The position numbers were made by a program, and so were the translations under genes. Source: a virus. Taken from it: a stretch of DNA of 33,521 bases. The notes under the pieces were generated by a model. The model was given only the letters and a program-made list of their open reading frames with translations, ran no database searches and had not been told where the DNA came from. Where the stretch lies: the IMG/VR virus record IMGVR_UViG_3300030331_002250, positions 1 to 33,521 of that record; one strand, given 5' to 3'. Below, piece after piece: positions 1-7,259 of this stretch; position 1 is the stretch's first letter; every line of letters begins with the position of its first letter.

Positions 1-16
1 AACTAATATAATTAGA

Positions 17-34
17 GTGCCCCTTCGGGGGCAC
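17..34 (+). terminator. Intrinsic terminator-like hairpin with TTCG tetraloop
   Basis: A perfect 7-bp stem (GTGCCCC / GGGGCAC) closes a TTCG loop and is followed by a short, imperfect T-rich tract (CTTTAATTT). UUCG loops closed by C-G are exceptionally stable. The hairpin sits just before the first gene of the window, so it probably ends or attenuates the transcript of an upstream, highly expressed gene. In this phage type that gene would often be the major capsid gene, but this is inferred because it lies outside the window. Confidence 0.8.
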
Positions 35-59
35 CTTTAATTTACTAAGGAGAAAATAA

Positions 60-383
60 ATGGCAGCAAAAACTGATATACAGGCTACTAGATCTGATGC
101 CGCTGCAGGCGCAACAGCTATTATAGAGCCACCAGTAAGATTAAGAGGTATAATTATTGCTTCTGATGGTGGTGGTGCAGGTGTTTTAGAACTTACAACA
201 ACATCAAATTCAGGAACAACTTTATTTCTTGCAGATGTTCCAACAGGTGATGTAATTAATTTTAATTTTCCTGAAGACGGAATTTTATTTCCAAAAGGAA
301 TTTTTTGTAAAACCAAAACAAACGTTGCAGCTTATACTTTACTTACAGATAAATTTTCTGGTCCAAATTTAACAGCTGGATAG
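60..383 (+). CDS. Small virion-associated protein, function unknown
   Basis: This 107-residue protein is rich in Gly, Thr and Ala. It looks like a single all-beta domain: a central stretch predicted as strands (RLRGIIIAS, GVLELTTT, TTLFLADVP) ends in a hydrophobic strand near residue 90. A good Shine-Dalgarno site (AAGGAG) precedes the ATG. It resembles in style the 112-residue protein at 14180 and the 129-residue protein at 5382, each a small beta protein lying among structural genes. That suggests a decoration, head-completion or fibre-associated role. I do not recognise a named family. The position just after a terminator, and nine bases before the connector gene, supports a structural role. 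Confidence 0.7.
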   Translation: MAAKTDIQATRSDAAAGATAIIEPPVRLRGIIIASDGGGAGVLELTTTSNSGTTLFLADVPTGDVINFNFPEDGILFPKGIFCKTKTNVAAYTLLTDKFSGPNLTAG

Positions 384-392
384 GAGGTTTAA

Positions 393-1337
393 GTGGCTAA
401 CGTTACTTCGGGTTCTTACATTTTTGGAAAGACCCTTCCAGTTGAAGAGATTATTGAGGAGGCATACGAAAGAATTGGTATGCAGGGAGTTTCTGGCTAT
501 CAACTAAAAACAGCCAGAAGATCTTTAAATATTCTTTTTTCTGAATGGGGTAACAGAGGTCTACACTATTGGGAAGTTAAAAATCAAAGTATTAAAATGG
601 TGGATGGACAAGCAGAATATATTTTGTTTAGAGCACCAAGTGATGGCACAAGCGCAGGTATCACAACAACTTTATCTGCAGGTATAAATGCAACAGTCAC
701 AACTATTGGTTTAGCTTCTGTCGCTAATCTTGCTTCATCAGGAATTGTAAAAATAAATGATGAAGAGATAACTTATTCAGCAATATCTTCTTCAAATTTA
801 ACTGGATGTGTTAGAGGTGTTAATGGTACAACTGCAGCTACCCATACTTCTGGTGATAGTGTTTTACAATTTGCTCCTGGTGTTAATGATGTATTAGAAG
901 CTAATTATCGAAACGATCAAAATGTAGATGCGCCACTCACAAAAATTAGTAGATCGCAATATCAAGCTTTTTCAAATAAGACAGATAAAGGAACACCGAG
1001 TCAATATTTTGTACAAAGATTTATAGATAGAGTCACTATAACTTTATATTTAACTCCCGGTAGCACACAAGCTCAAACTGGATATTGTATAAATTTTTAT
1101 TACACACAAAGAATACAGGATGTTGGTGCTTATACTAACGCTACAGATGTGCCGTTTAGATTTGTCCCTTGCATGACTTCAGGCTTAGCCTATTATCTTG
1201 CAATTAAATATGCTCCACAAAGAGTGCAAGAGTTAAAACTATTGTATGAGGATGAACTTGCTAGAGCTCTTGCAGAAGACGGATCTCCAGTAAGCACATT
1301 TATTAGTCCAAAAGTATATTATCCGGAGGTAGGCTAG
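393..1337 (+). CDS. Head-to-tail connector / tail-tube-like structural protein with inserted beta domain
   Basis: A 314-residue protein starting at GTG, set by an AGGAGG site five bases upstream. Residues 16-62 carry a helical motif (EEIIEEAYERIGM, ARRSLNILFSEWGNRG) that I recall from connector or tail-tubular-A-like proteins of marine podoviruses, comparable in role to P22 gp4 or T7 gp11. Residues about 91-160 form a separate beta-rich insert ending in GCVRGVNGTTAATH. The same insert recurs in the next gene and in the tail hub. The C-terminal part (residues 225-300) resumes the host fold with a helix (YYLAIKYAPQRVQELKLLYE). It probably sits between portal and tail. The stop codon overlaps the next start by one base. 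Confidence 0.75.
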   Translation: MANVTSGSYIFGKTLPVEEIIEEAYERIGMQGVSGYQLKTARRSLNILFSEWGNRGLHYWEVKNQSIKMVDGQAEYILFRAPSDGTSAGITTTLSAGINATVTTIGLASVANLASSGIVKINDEEITYSAISSSNLTGCVRGVNGTTAATHTSGDSVLQFAPGVNDVLEANYRNDQNVDAPLTKISRSQYQAFSNKTDKGTPSQYFVQRFIDRVTITLYLTPGSTQAQTGYCINFYYTQRIQDVGAYTNATDVPFRFVPCMTSGLAYYLAIKYAPQRVQELKLLYEDELARALAEDGSPVSTFISPKVYYPEVG

Positions 1338-2167
1338 TGGGAAGTTTTGCATCTGGAAAATATGCATACATGATTTCAGACCGATCTGGTCTAAGATTTC
1401 CATATACCGAAATGGTTCAAGAATGGAATGGTTCTTGGGTTCACATATCTGAGTTTGAACCAAAACAACCACAGCTACAACCATTACCTACTAGCGCTGA
1501 CCCACAAGCTTTACAACATCCAAAACCAAGTAGAACAGCTTTTCCTACACCTATTGTTTTAAGAAATAATCCGTTTGTCATGACGGCTGCATCTAAAACT
1601 GTAACAGTTTTTACGGGTGAGAATGAGGTATTACAGGATAGTAATCCTTGGTCCACGGGAGATGCTCTAAGATTCACTGAAGTTAAAAAACCAGTTGGAG
1701 GTGTAGCTATCAACACACTTCAATTAGAGACTACCTTAAACGGTAATATTACGTCAGACGCTACAACAATAACTTTAACGGATGCAAGTGAGTTTCCAAC
1801 TAGTGGTTTTATTGTTATTAAAAAAACAAATACTGATTCTAGTTCACCAAATTTTGGAGATATTGAGGACGAAACTATTGAATATACTGGTAGATCTAGC
1901 AATAATTTAACAGGGTGTGTTAGAGGAACTTCGGCCCCTGCATATGGTAGAACTTATTCAAATACCACAGCATCTAGTCATAATTCAGGTGCAAAAGTTT
2001 TTGGATCGTATATAATAACAAAAGTTTCTGAGACAGCTACAAATGATGCAAATTCAACTCAGAGCTATAGTAATAAATTTACTATTAGTTTAGTATCGAA
2101 TGCAGCGAGCACGGAAACAGGAGGAGGATTCTTTGCATTTGCAGGACCTGTAAATCAAAGAGCATAA
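1337..2167 (+). CDS. Conserved marine-phage structural protein with inserted beta domain
   Basis: A 276-residue protein starting at GTG, which shares its G with the preceding TAG, so translation is probably coupled. The N-terminus (residues 4-45: FASGKYAYMISDRSGLRFPY, MVQEWNGSWVHISEFEPK) is a motif I recall from many uncultured marine phages, without a known function. Residues about 132-222 hold a second copy of the beta insert seen in the preceding gene (FPTSGFIVI, IEYTGRSSNNLTGCVRG, SSHNSGAKV). Its position between two connector-type genes suggests a component of the neck or tail. The exact role is unknown. Confidence 0.72.
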   Translation: MGSFASGKYAYMISDRSGLRFPYTEMVQEWNGSWVHISEFEPKQPQLQPLPTSADPQALQHPKPSRTAFPTPIVLRNNPFVMTAASKTVTVFTGENEVLQDSNPWSTGDALRFTEVKKPVGGVAINTLQLETTLNGNITSDATTITLTDASEFPTSGFIVIKKTNTDSSSPNFGDIEDETIEYTGRSSNNLTGCVRGTSAPAYGRTYSNTTASSHNSGAKVFGSYIITKVSETATNDANSTQSYSNKFTISLVSNAASTETGGGFFAFAGPVNQRA

Positions 2168-2170
2168 ATT

Positions 2171-2923
2171 ATGTCAGGATTTAATTACGCAAATTTAGTA
2201 ACCGATATTAGAAACTACACAGAAGTAGGAGATAGTGTATTAACAGCAGCTATTATAAATAGGTTTATTGAAGATGCTGAATTTAGAATTTTTTATGATG
2301 TTCCAATTGATGCTTATAGATTTGTAAGTGAAGGCCAATTGGTGGCAGATGATAATAATATAAACGTCCCTGGTAAAGGCACTAAAGGTGCTACAGGTGC
2401 AGTATTTGTTAGAGGAATTGAAGTGTTCAACTCAACCTCAGCTACCACTGGTCAGGGTGTTTGGTTAGAAAAGAAAGATCAAACATATTTATCAGAGTAT
2501 GTAGGACGTTTAACTGGCACAGAGGGTGATTTAACAAATCAAGATACTACTGGTTTACCTAAATATTACGCCATGTTTGGTGGAGCAACTGGAACAACTA
2601 GCACGACATCTGGTGGCATGTATGTAGCTCCTACCCCTGATCAAAATTATAAGTTTAGAATCTACTATACAATGATGCCCAAAAGCTTGGTTACAGAAAC
2701 AAGTGGAACATATATTAGCCAGTATTTTCCAAGTGGGCTATTATATGCATGTTTAGTCGAGGCATATGGCTTTTTAAAAGGTCCCGCAGACATGTTGACA
2801 TTATACGAAAATAAATATAAACAAGAGGTACAGAAGTTTGCAGGAGTGCAAATCGGAAGACGTAGAAGAGATGATTACACTGATGGAACAGTAAGAATAC
2901 CAGTGCAGTCACCTTCACCGTAA
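2171..2923 (+). CDS. Head-tail adaptor-like structural protein
   Basis: A 250-residue protein. The N-terminal helices (residues 5-45, including DSVLTAAIINRFIEDAEFRI) and the C-terminal helical block (LLYACLVEAYGFLKGPADML, then TLYENKYKQEVQKFA and QIGRRRRDDY) match the pattern of gp6/gp11-type adaptor proteins of short-tailed phages as I remember them. The conserved basic RRRRDDYTDGT segment near the end is typical of marine podovirus homologues. The start lies three bases after the preceding stop. No strong Shine-Dalgarno is visible, so translational coupling is likely. It is probably a ring component below the portal. Confidence 0.72.
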   Translation: MSGFNYANLVTDIRNYTEVGDSVLTAAIINRFIEDAEFRIFYDVPIDAYRFVSEGQLVADDNNINVPGKGTKGATGAVFVRGIEVFNSTSATTGQGVWLEKKDQTYLSEYVGRLTGTEGDLTNQDTTGLPKYYAMFGGATGTTSTTSGGMYVAPTPDQNYKFRIYYTMMPKSLVTETSGTYISQYFPSGLLYACLVEAYGFLKGPADMLTLYENKYKQEVQKFAGVQIGRRRRDDYTDGTVRIPVQSPSP

Positions 2924-2936
2924 CAGGAGAACAACT

Positions 2937-3368
2937 ATGGCAATAACATCGGCAATATGCACAAGTTTTAAAGTAGAAATTTTAAAAGGAGTTCACAACT
3001 TCACAGCTTCTACTGGTAATACATTTAGATTAGCTCTTTACACAAGTTCTGCAACTTTAGGCGCAGGAACAACTGCATACACAACATCTGAAGAAATCAC
3101 AGGTACTGGATACACTGCAAAAGGAAACACCTTAACAAGTGTTACACCTGTAGCAGATGGCACAACAGCAGTTTGTGATTTTGCAGATACTAGTTTTACG
3201 TCTGCAACGTTTACAGCTAATGGATGTTTAATATTTAATGATTCTGCAACTGGAGACCCTGCAGTTTGTGCAGTAGCTTTTGGAGGGGACAAAACAGTTT
3301 CTTCAGGAACGTTTACGATCCAGTTTCCAAACGCAGCAGCCACAACAGCTATAGTTCGAATAGCATAA
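2937..3368 (+). CDS. Minor virion protein, conserved phage family
   Basis: A 143-residue Thr/Ala/Gly-rich beta protein. The opening (MAITSAICTSFKVEILKGVH), the middle strand FRLALYTSSATLGAGTT and the TGYTAKGNTLT segment belong to a family common next to tail genes in many phages and prophages. Its function is not established, and it is probably part of the tail or a fibre-associated trimeric protein. An AGGAG site lies upstream of the ATG. The gene ends inside the left arm of the inverted repeat that covers the next start codon. Confidence 0.72.
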   Translation: MAITSAICTSFKVEILKGVHNFTASTGNTFRLALYTSSATLGAGTTAYTTSEEITGTGYTAKGNTLTSVTPVADGTTAVCDFADTSFTSATFTANGCLIFNDSATGDPAVCAVAFGGDKTVSSGTFTIQFPNAAATTAIVRIA

Positions 3369-3384
3369 GGGGTAAATCCTTATG
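3364..3384 (+). promoter_or_regulatory. Hairpin enclosing the ribosome-binding site and start codon of the cupredoxin fibre gene
   Basis: CATAAGG (3364-3370) and CCTTATG (3378-3384) form a perfect 7-bp inverted repeat around a 7-nt loop. The right arm contains the ATG of the next gene and the left arm and loop contain its purine-rich AAGGGG. A second small dyad, TCGGA-AA-TCCGA (3385-3396), follows immediately. In mRNA this could mask the start unless ribosomes finishing the upstream gene open it, giving translational coupling. The pairing is read directly; the function is inferred. Confidence 0.5.
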
Positions 3385-4707
3385 TCGGAAATCCGAACAT
3401 TTGCAGTCACGGTTGTTGGCGGTAATCCATCAAATCACCCATATCACAACTTTGGTTCATCTAATAAGTATGCAATAAATGGTTCAACTGCGACTGCAGA
3501 TGTAACTTTATATCTTGCGGAAGGTTATACATATAAATTTGATCTCTCTGATAGCTCAGTAGATGGGCATCCATTATTATTTTCTGCAACCGCAAATGGA
3601 ACACATGGCGGAGGCACCACTTATGAGACCGGAGTTGTTTATAAACTAGATGGTGTTACAAAAACAAAAAGTGAATATGTAAATTTATCTAATTTTAATG
3701 GAGCAACTACAAGAGAAATAAGTATTACTGTTGCTTCATCTGCACCAACTCTTTATTATTATTGTAACTACCACTCTGGAATGGGATGGACTGCAAACAC
3801 CGTAGATGCAAATGCATGGGGAATGTTGCAATGGGGTCAAAATGAATGGGGCGATCAAAATTCTGTTGATCTTACATTAACAGCACCTTCTAGTTTATCA
3901 TCTGCAGTAGGTTCAGTAGATGCATTTTCTGAAACAGGTTGGGGATCTGATTCTTGGGGTGTGGAAAACTGGGGGGCTAGTGGACTTACTCTAGAATTAA
4001 CAGCACCAACTCAAATGACTGCAGAAGTGGGTGAGTTTGAAAATGCAGGAACATTAGTTGGATGGGGTAGAAACGGTTGGGGTGAAGAACCTTATGGAGA
4101 TTCATTTAATGATTTAGTTCAACCTGCTGGAGTAGGTGCATCAGTAAGTGTTGGTTCTTTAACAACAGTTCAAATGGCTGTTGGACTTACAGCTCCAAGT
4201 GAAGCAACTTCAAGTGTAGGGTCTATAACTACACAAATAACAGTTCCTATAACAGCTCCAAGTGGAGCAACAGCATCAGTTGGATCATTCGTAGAAGAAA
4301 TAGTGGTTCCTATAACAGCTCCAAGTGGAGCAACGGCTAGTGCTGGTGGTATAATTCTTGATGCAGTAGAAATTGGATTAACTGCTCCAAGTGGTTTAAC
4401 AGCTAGTGTAGGATCTATAGGAGAAACAATAGGTCAAGTTCTATCGGGTCAAGTAGCTACAAGTAGCGTGGGCTCAATTGTTCCTGAAATAGTGGTGCCA
4501 ATAAGCACAGCTGGAGTAGGAACTTCTGCTGTAGGAGCTATTTCGCCAGATCAAATTACTGTAGGATTACCTAGTTTAGAAGCAACATCTAGTGTTGGAC
4601 AATTAGGAATTAGAGCATATGTTAATGTTGATATTGACGGAAATACAAGTTATAATAATGTTGACCTTGAAGGAAATACATCATATACAGATGTTAACGC
4701 AGCGTAG
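3382..4707 (+). CDS. Repeat-containing tail/fibre protein with N-terminal cupredoxin-like domain
   Basis: A 441-residue protein. Residues 1-140 look like a cupredoxin: H63 in DGHPLLF, then C128, H131 and M134 in YYYCNYHSGMG. These match the His-Cys-His-Met ligand set of type-1 copper proteins, with the C-x2-H-x2-M spacing of amicyanin. Residues about 145-240 contain three WG-rich segments (WGxxxWGxxxWG). Residues about 269-410 form seven or so tandem repeats of 20-22 residues (core LTAPSGATASVGS), with looser copies upstream. The end has two copies of a GNTSY-containing segment. Ala/Thr/Ser/Val-rich repeats suggest an elongated fibre or spike. It lies among tail genes, so a surface location is likely. 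Whether copper is bound is inference. Confidence 0.75.
   Translation: MSEIRTFAVTVVGGNPSNHPYHNFGSSNKYAINGSTATADVTLYLAEGYTYKFDLSDSSVDGHPLLFSATANGTHGGGTTYETGVVYKLDGVTKTKSEYVNLSNFNGATTREISITVASSAPTLYYYCNYHSGMGWTANTVDANAWGMLQWGQNEWGDQNSVDLTLTAPSSLSSAVGSVDAFSETGWGSDSWGVENWGASGLTLELTAPTQMTAEVGEFENAGTLVGWGRNGWGEEPYGDSFNDLVQPAGVGASVSVGSLTTVQMAVGLTAPSEATSSVGSITTQITVPITAPSGATASVGSFVEEIVVPITAPSGATASAGGIILDAVEIGLTAPSGLTASVGSIGETIGQVLSGQVATSSVGSIVPEIVVPISTAGVGTSAVGAISPDQITVGLPSLEATSSVGQLGIRAYVNVDIDGNTSYNNVDLEGNTSYTDVNAA
4186..4611 (+). repeat. Coding tandem repeats of about 63 bp (LTAPSGATASVGS type)
   Basis: About seven head-to-tail copies of a 20-22-residue unit lie in the C-terminal half of the cupredoxin fibre protein. 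The two most similar neighbouring copies share an identical 29-bp stretch (4243-4271 and 4306-4334), offset by exactly 63 bases, or 21 codons. Earlier degenerate copies occur around residues 165-180, 207-219 and 246-262. The pattern suggests expansion by recombination or slippage in a fibre shaft. Confidence 0.8.
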
Positions 4708-4715
4708 GAGAAATT

Positions 4716-5369
4716 ATGGCATCAAGTTTTACGAATTTAGGTATTGAACTAATGGCTACTGGTGAAAACGCCGGTACATGGGGAAATAAAACAAACACTA
4801 ATTTACAAATAGTACAACAAATTTCAGGTGGATATCAAGAACAAGCTTTAACAAGTGGTGGTACAGTTACTTTGGCAAAAACAGATGGTGGAACTGGTGC
4901 AACTATTGCAAATAGAGTTTGGAAATTAACAGGTTCATTAACAGGATCAGCTGTGGTTACTGTTACTGACGGCGTAGAAAATTTTTATATAGCTCACAAT
5001 GGTTCAACAGGGGCTCAAACAGTTCAATTAAAAACTGTAACAGGAACTGGAACTACTTGGGCAACAACAGATAAAGGACACAAAATAGTATATTCTGATG
5101 GAACTAATATTGTAGACGTATTAGCTGATTCCTCAGAAATAGGATTATCTAATCAAAACCCTTTAAAATTTAAGGATGCAGATGATTCTAATTTCTTTGC
5201 TTTAAAAGCGCCAGCAACCATTGGTTCTAGCGTAACATTAACCCTACCTAGTGCAGATGCTACAGCGTCTGGTCAAGCCTTAGTTTCTGATGGAGCTGGG
5301 ACACTATCTTTTGCTAGTGCAGGAATAACAACAGGAAAAGCTATTGCAATGGCTTTAATTTTCGGATAA
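4716..5369 (+). CDS. Tail fibre-like structural protein
   Basis: A 217-residue beta-rich protein. Its opening (FTNLGIELMATGENAGTWG, KTNTNLQIVQQI) and its ending (TTGKAIAMALIFG) are hallmarks of a family I recall from cyanophages and other marine phages, annotated as tail fibre or virion structural protein. Repeated short Thr/Gly/Val strands fit a trimeric fibre. An AGGAG site precedes the ATG, eight bases after the previous stop. It probably forms part of the host-recognition apparatus together with the Gly-rich proteins downstream. Confidence 0.75.
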   Translation: MASSFTNLGIELMATGENAGTWGNKTNTNLQIVQQISGGYQEQALTSGGTVTLAKTDGGTGATIANRVWKLTGSLTGSAVVTVTDGVENFYIAHNGSTGAQTVQLKTVTGTGTTWATTDKGHKIVYSDGTNIVDVLADSSEIGLSNQNPLKFKDADDSNFFALKAPATIGSSVTLTLPSADATASGQALVSDGAGTLSFASAGITTGKAIAMALIFG

Positions 5370-5381
5370 AAGGAGACAATT

Positions 5382-5771
5382 ATGGCAAATCCAAATCTAG
5401 TAAATGTAGCAACAATTAGTGGCGGTAATTTAGGTTTTAATTTATCTAACACAACTACTGCAACTTTATTAACGGTTGCTTCTGATAAAATTTTAAAAAT
5501 AAACAGAATAACAGTTGCAAACGTAGATGGAAGTTCTGCAGCTAACGTCGATTTATTTGTTGATGGTTTAGGTAATGGAGCAGCAGGAATCACTGCTACA
5601 GGATCTGCAACCGTTTACTTAGCAAAAACAGTTTCCGTTCCGGCTGACGCAACGTTAGTCATTGCGGATACACCTATCTATCTTATGGAAGGTGATATCT
5701 TAAAAGGTGGAGCAAGTGCTTCAGGAGACTTAGATTTATTCTTATCATATGAAGTATTAGACGACGCGTAG
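5382..5771 (+). CDS. Small beta-sandwich virion protein
   Basis: A 129-residue protein with alternating hydrophobic strands (TATLLTVASDKILKINRITVAN, split by polar turns) and an acidic C-terminus (YEVLDDA). It has the same general look as the proteins at 60 and 14180, with a central strand of the type ILKINRITVANVDGSSAANV. A strong AAGGAG site lies upstream. It sits between a fibre gene and a polyglycine adhesin-like gene, so it is probably a virion component. No specific family was recognised. Confidence 0.65.
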   Translation: MANPNLVNVATISGGNLGFNLSNTTTATLLTVASDKILKINRITVANVDGSSAANVDLFVDGLGNGAAGITATGSATVYLAKTVSVPADATLVIADTPIYLMEGDILKGGASASGDLDLFLSYEVLDDA

Positions 5772-5783
5772 GAGGTTTAAATT

Positions 5784-6710
5784 ATGGCTGGAAATGGCGG
5801 AGTAATTGGACCAACACAAAGTGTTACACCTAGCACTTCTGATATTATTACAACTGTAACTTCAAGTACACCCTCAGCTGTTACAACTAATCCAGTAACT
5901 TCAAAAATAGATTTTATTGTAGTTGCAGGAGGAGCTGGCGGTTCAGGAAAAAGAGGCGGCGGCGGTGGAGCTGGTGGCTATAGATCATTTACATGTGTTT
6001 CAGTTAGCGGCGGTGCTGCTTTGGGAGCTGTCACTATTGGTGGTGGAGGTAGTGGAGTTGGAGGAAATAACGTTGGTAATTCAGGAAGCAACTCATCATT
6101 TGTTGTTTCATGCACAACATATACTTCCCATGGCGGTGGAGGTGGTGGATCACAAGAGCCCGGAGGAAGAGCTGGAAATGCCGGCGGTTCTGGTGGTGGA
6201 GGTGGAGGAAGCTCTGCTTGCGCTGCAGGAGGAGCAGGAAATACCCCTCCGGTGAGTCCTCCTCAAGGAAATCCAGGTGGAGGTGTAAGTGGTGGCGATC
6301 ACGGCGGTGGTGGTGGCGGTGGTGCTACTCAAGCAGGATTTAATTATACTAGTGCTCCAGCTGCTGGTGGAGCAGGTGTTGACATAAGTTCAACTTTTCC
6401 AGGTTCACCTATACCTGCAGTTGCAGGTGGTGGTGGCGGTGGAAATAAAGGATGTTCTGGAGCCCCTGGAGGAACAGGTGGTGGTGGAGCAGGATCTAGA
6501 TCTTATCCTGGAACTGGCGGTGGTAATGGTTCGACTAACACTGGTGGTGGAGGTGGTGGAGACGGAGATGCTAACCCAGGATCTGGCGGTAATGGTGGAT
6601 CTGGTGTTGTTGTTGTAAAACAACAGGGTCGAGCGGCGGCTGCACCAGGAATTTGGGATTTAAACACAGTATATGACTTTGTAAAAGCTGGTAATTGGAC
6701 TAACACTTAA
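5784..6710 (+). CDS. Polyglycine adhesin-like tail protein (single module)
   Basis: A 308-residue protein, extremely rich in glycine. After a Ser/Thr-rich N-terminus (residues 1-40), the strand IDFIVVAGGAGG opens a domain with many runs of four to seven glycines. It ends with VVVVKQQG and a short tail (residues 288-308, GIWDLNTVYDFVKAGNW). The arrangement matches the glycine-rich domain family used by phage adhesins such as Salmonella phage S16 gp38, where polyglycine-II helices pack in a sandwich and the loops bind the receptor. Cysteines and prolines occur in the predicted loops (CTTYTS, ACAAGG, NTPPVSPPQGNPGG). It is paralogous to the longer protein at 7260. A receptor-binding role is inferred. 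Confidence 0.78.
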   Translation: MAGNGGVIGPTQSVTPSTSDIITTVTSSTPSAVTTNPVTSKIDFIVVAGGAGGSGKRGGGGGAGGYRSFTCVSVSGGAALGAVTIGGGGSGVGGNNVGNSGSNSSFVVSCTTYTSHGGGGGGSQEPGGRAGNAGGSGGGGGGSSACAAGGAGNTPPVSPPQGNPGGGVSGGDHGGGGGGGATQAGFNYTSAPAAGGAGVDISSTFPGSPIPAVAGGGGGGNKGCSGAPGGTGGGGAGSRSYPGTGGGNGSTNTGGGGGGDGDANPGSGGNGGSGVVVVKQQGRAAAAPGIWDLNTVYDFVKAGNWTNT

Positions 6711-6739
6711 TTGACTATAACAAAATTATTTTGTATATA
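6711..6739 (+). promoter_or_regulatory. Sigma-70-type promoter with palindromic spacer
   Basis: TTGACT (6711-6716), a 17-bp spacer and TATATA (6734-6739) stand in the 48-bp gap before the gene at 6759. A perfect short palindrome (ACAAAAT-T-ATTTTGT, 6720-6734) fills the spacer and touches the -10 box, so it could be an operator. Transcription would start near 6746, just before an AAAGGAG ribosome site. It uses the same element layout as the promoters at 9111, 24148 and 33216. Confidence 0.6.
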
Positions 6740-6758
6740 AGATAAAAGGAGTATAAAT

Positions 6759-7250
6759 ATGGCACATTTCGCAGAATTAAAAACAATGACAGATCCTACT
6801 GGATTTACATCAGATTCACATCAAGTAGTACAAAGAGTTGTAGTTGTTGGAAACGACTGTGTTCCTTCAGACATGCACCCTGACGGAGAAACTTGGTGTG
6901 TTAATTTTTTCAAAGGTGGTGATTGGAAACAAACTTCTTACAATAATAATTTTAGAAAAAAATATGCAGGCATTGGAGATATTTATGATCCTGTAAAAGA
7001 CAAATTTTTAGAACCACAACCTTTTGCTTCATGGTCTTTAGATGATAACGACGATTGGCAAGCACCAATAACATATCCATCTATAGAAAATGACGGCGAA
7101 TCTCCACCAACTTGGTTTTATATAATTAAGTGGAACGAAACAAAATACGAAGCTGACAACACTAAAGGTTGGGAAGCAACTAAATCAGACGATACAGCGG
7201 AAACCAAAACAATTTACGATTGGAACGGCACAGCTTGGGTGTCCGCATAG
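6759..7250 (+). CDS. Conserved virion protein of the MAHFAE type known from marine phages
   Basis: A 163-residue, Trp- and Asp-rich protein. The opening MAHFAELKTM, the segment VQRVVVVGNDC, KGGDWKQTSYNNNFRKKYAG and the PQPFASWSLDDNDDWQAP block match a small protein family common in cyanomyoviruses and other marine phages. Its usual annotation is structural or hypothetical. An AAAGGAG site and a promoter-like sequence precede it. It lies between two paralogous polyglycine genes, which suggests it is made with, and perhaps works with, the adhesins, for example as a cap or assembly factor. That role is inference. Confidence 0.75.
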   Translation: MAHFAELKTMTDPTGFTSDSHQVVQRVVVVGNDCVPSDMHPDGETWCVNFFKGGDWKQTSYNNNFRKKYAGIGDIYDPVKDKFLEPQPFASWSLDDNDDWQAPITYPSIENDGESPPTWFYIIKWNETKYEADNTKGWEATKSDDTAETKTIYDWNGTAWVSA

Positions 7251-7259
7251 GAGGACACA

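Noticed and set aside
2795-2821. TTGACA with TATAAA 15 bp downstream inside the adaptor gene
   Set aside because: The spacer is too short, it is fully within coding sequence, and no gene start lies nearby. It is probably chance in AT-rich DNA.
3266-3478. A 70-codon frame across the junction of the 2937 and 3382 genes
   Set aside because: Both genes it overlaps are well supported, and the product is Ser/His-rich noise without a ribosome site.
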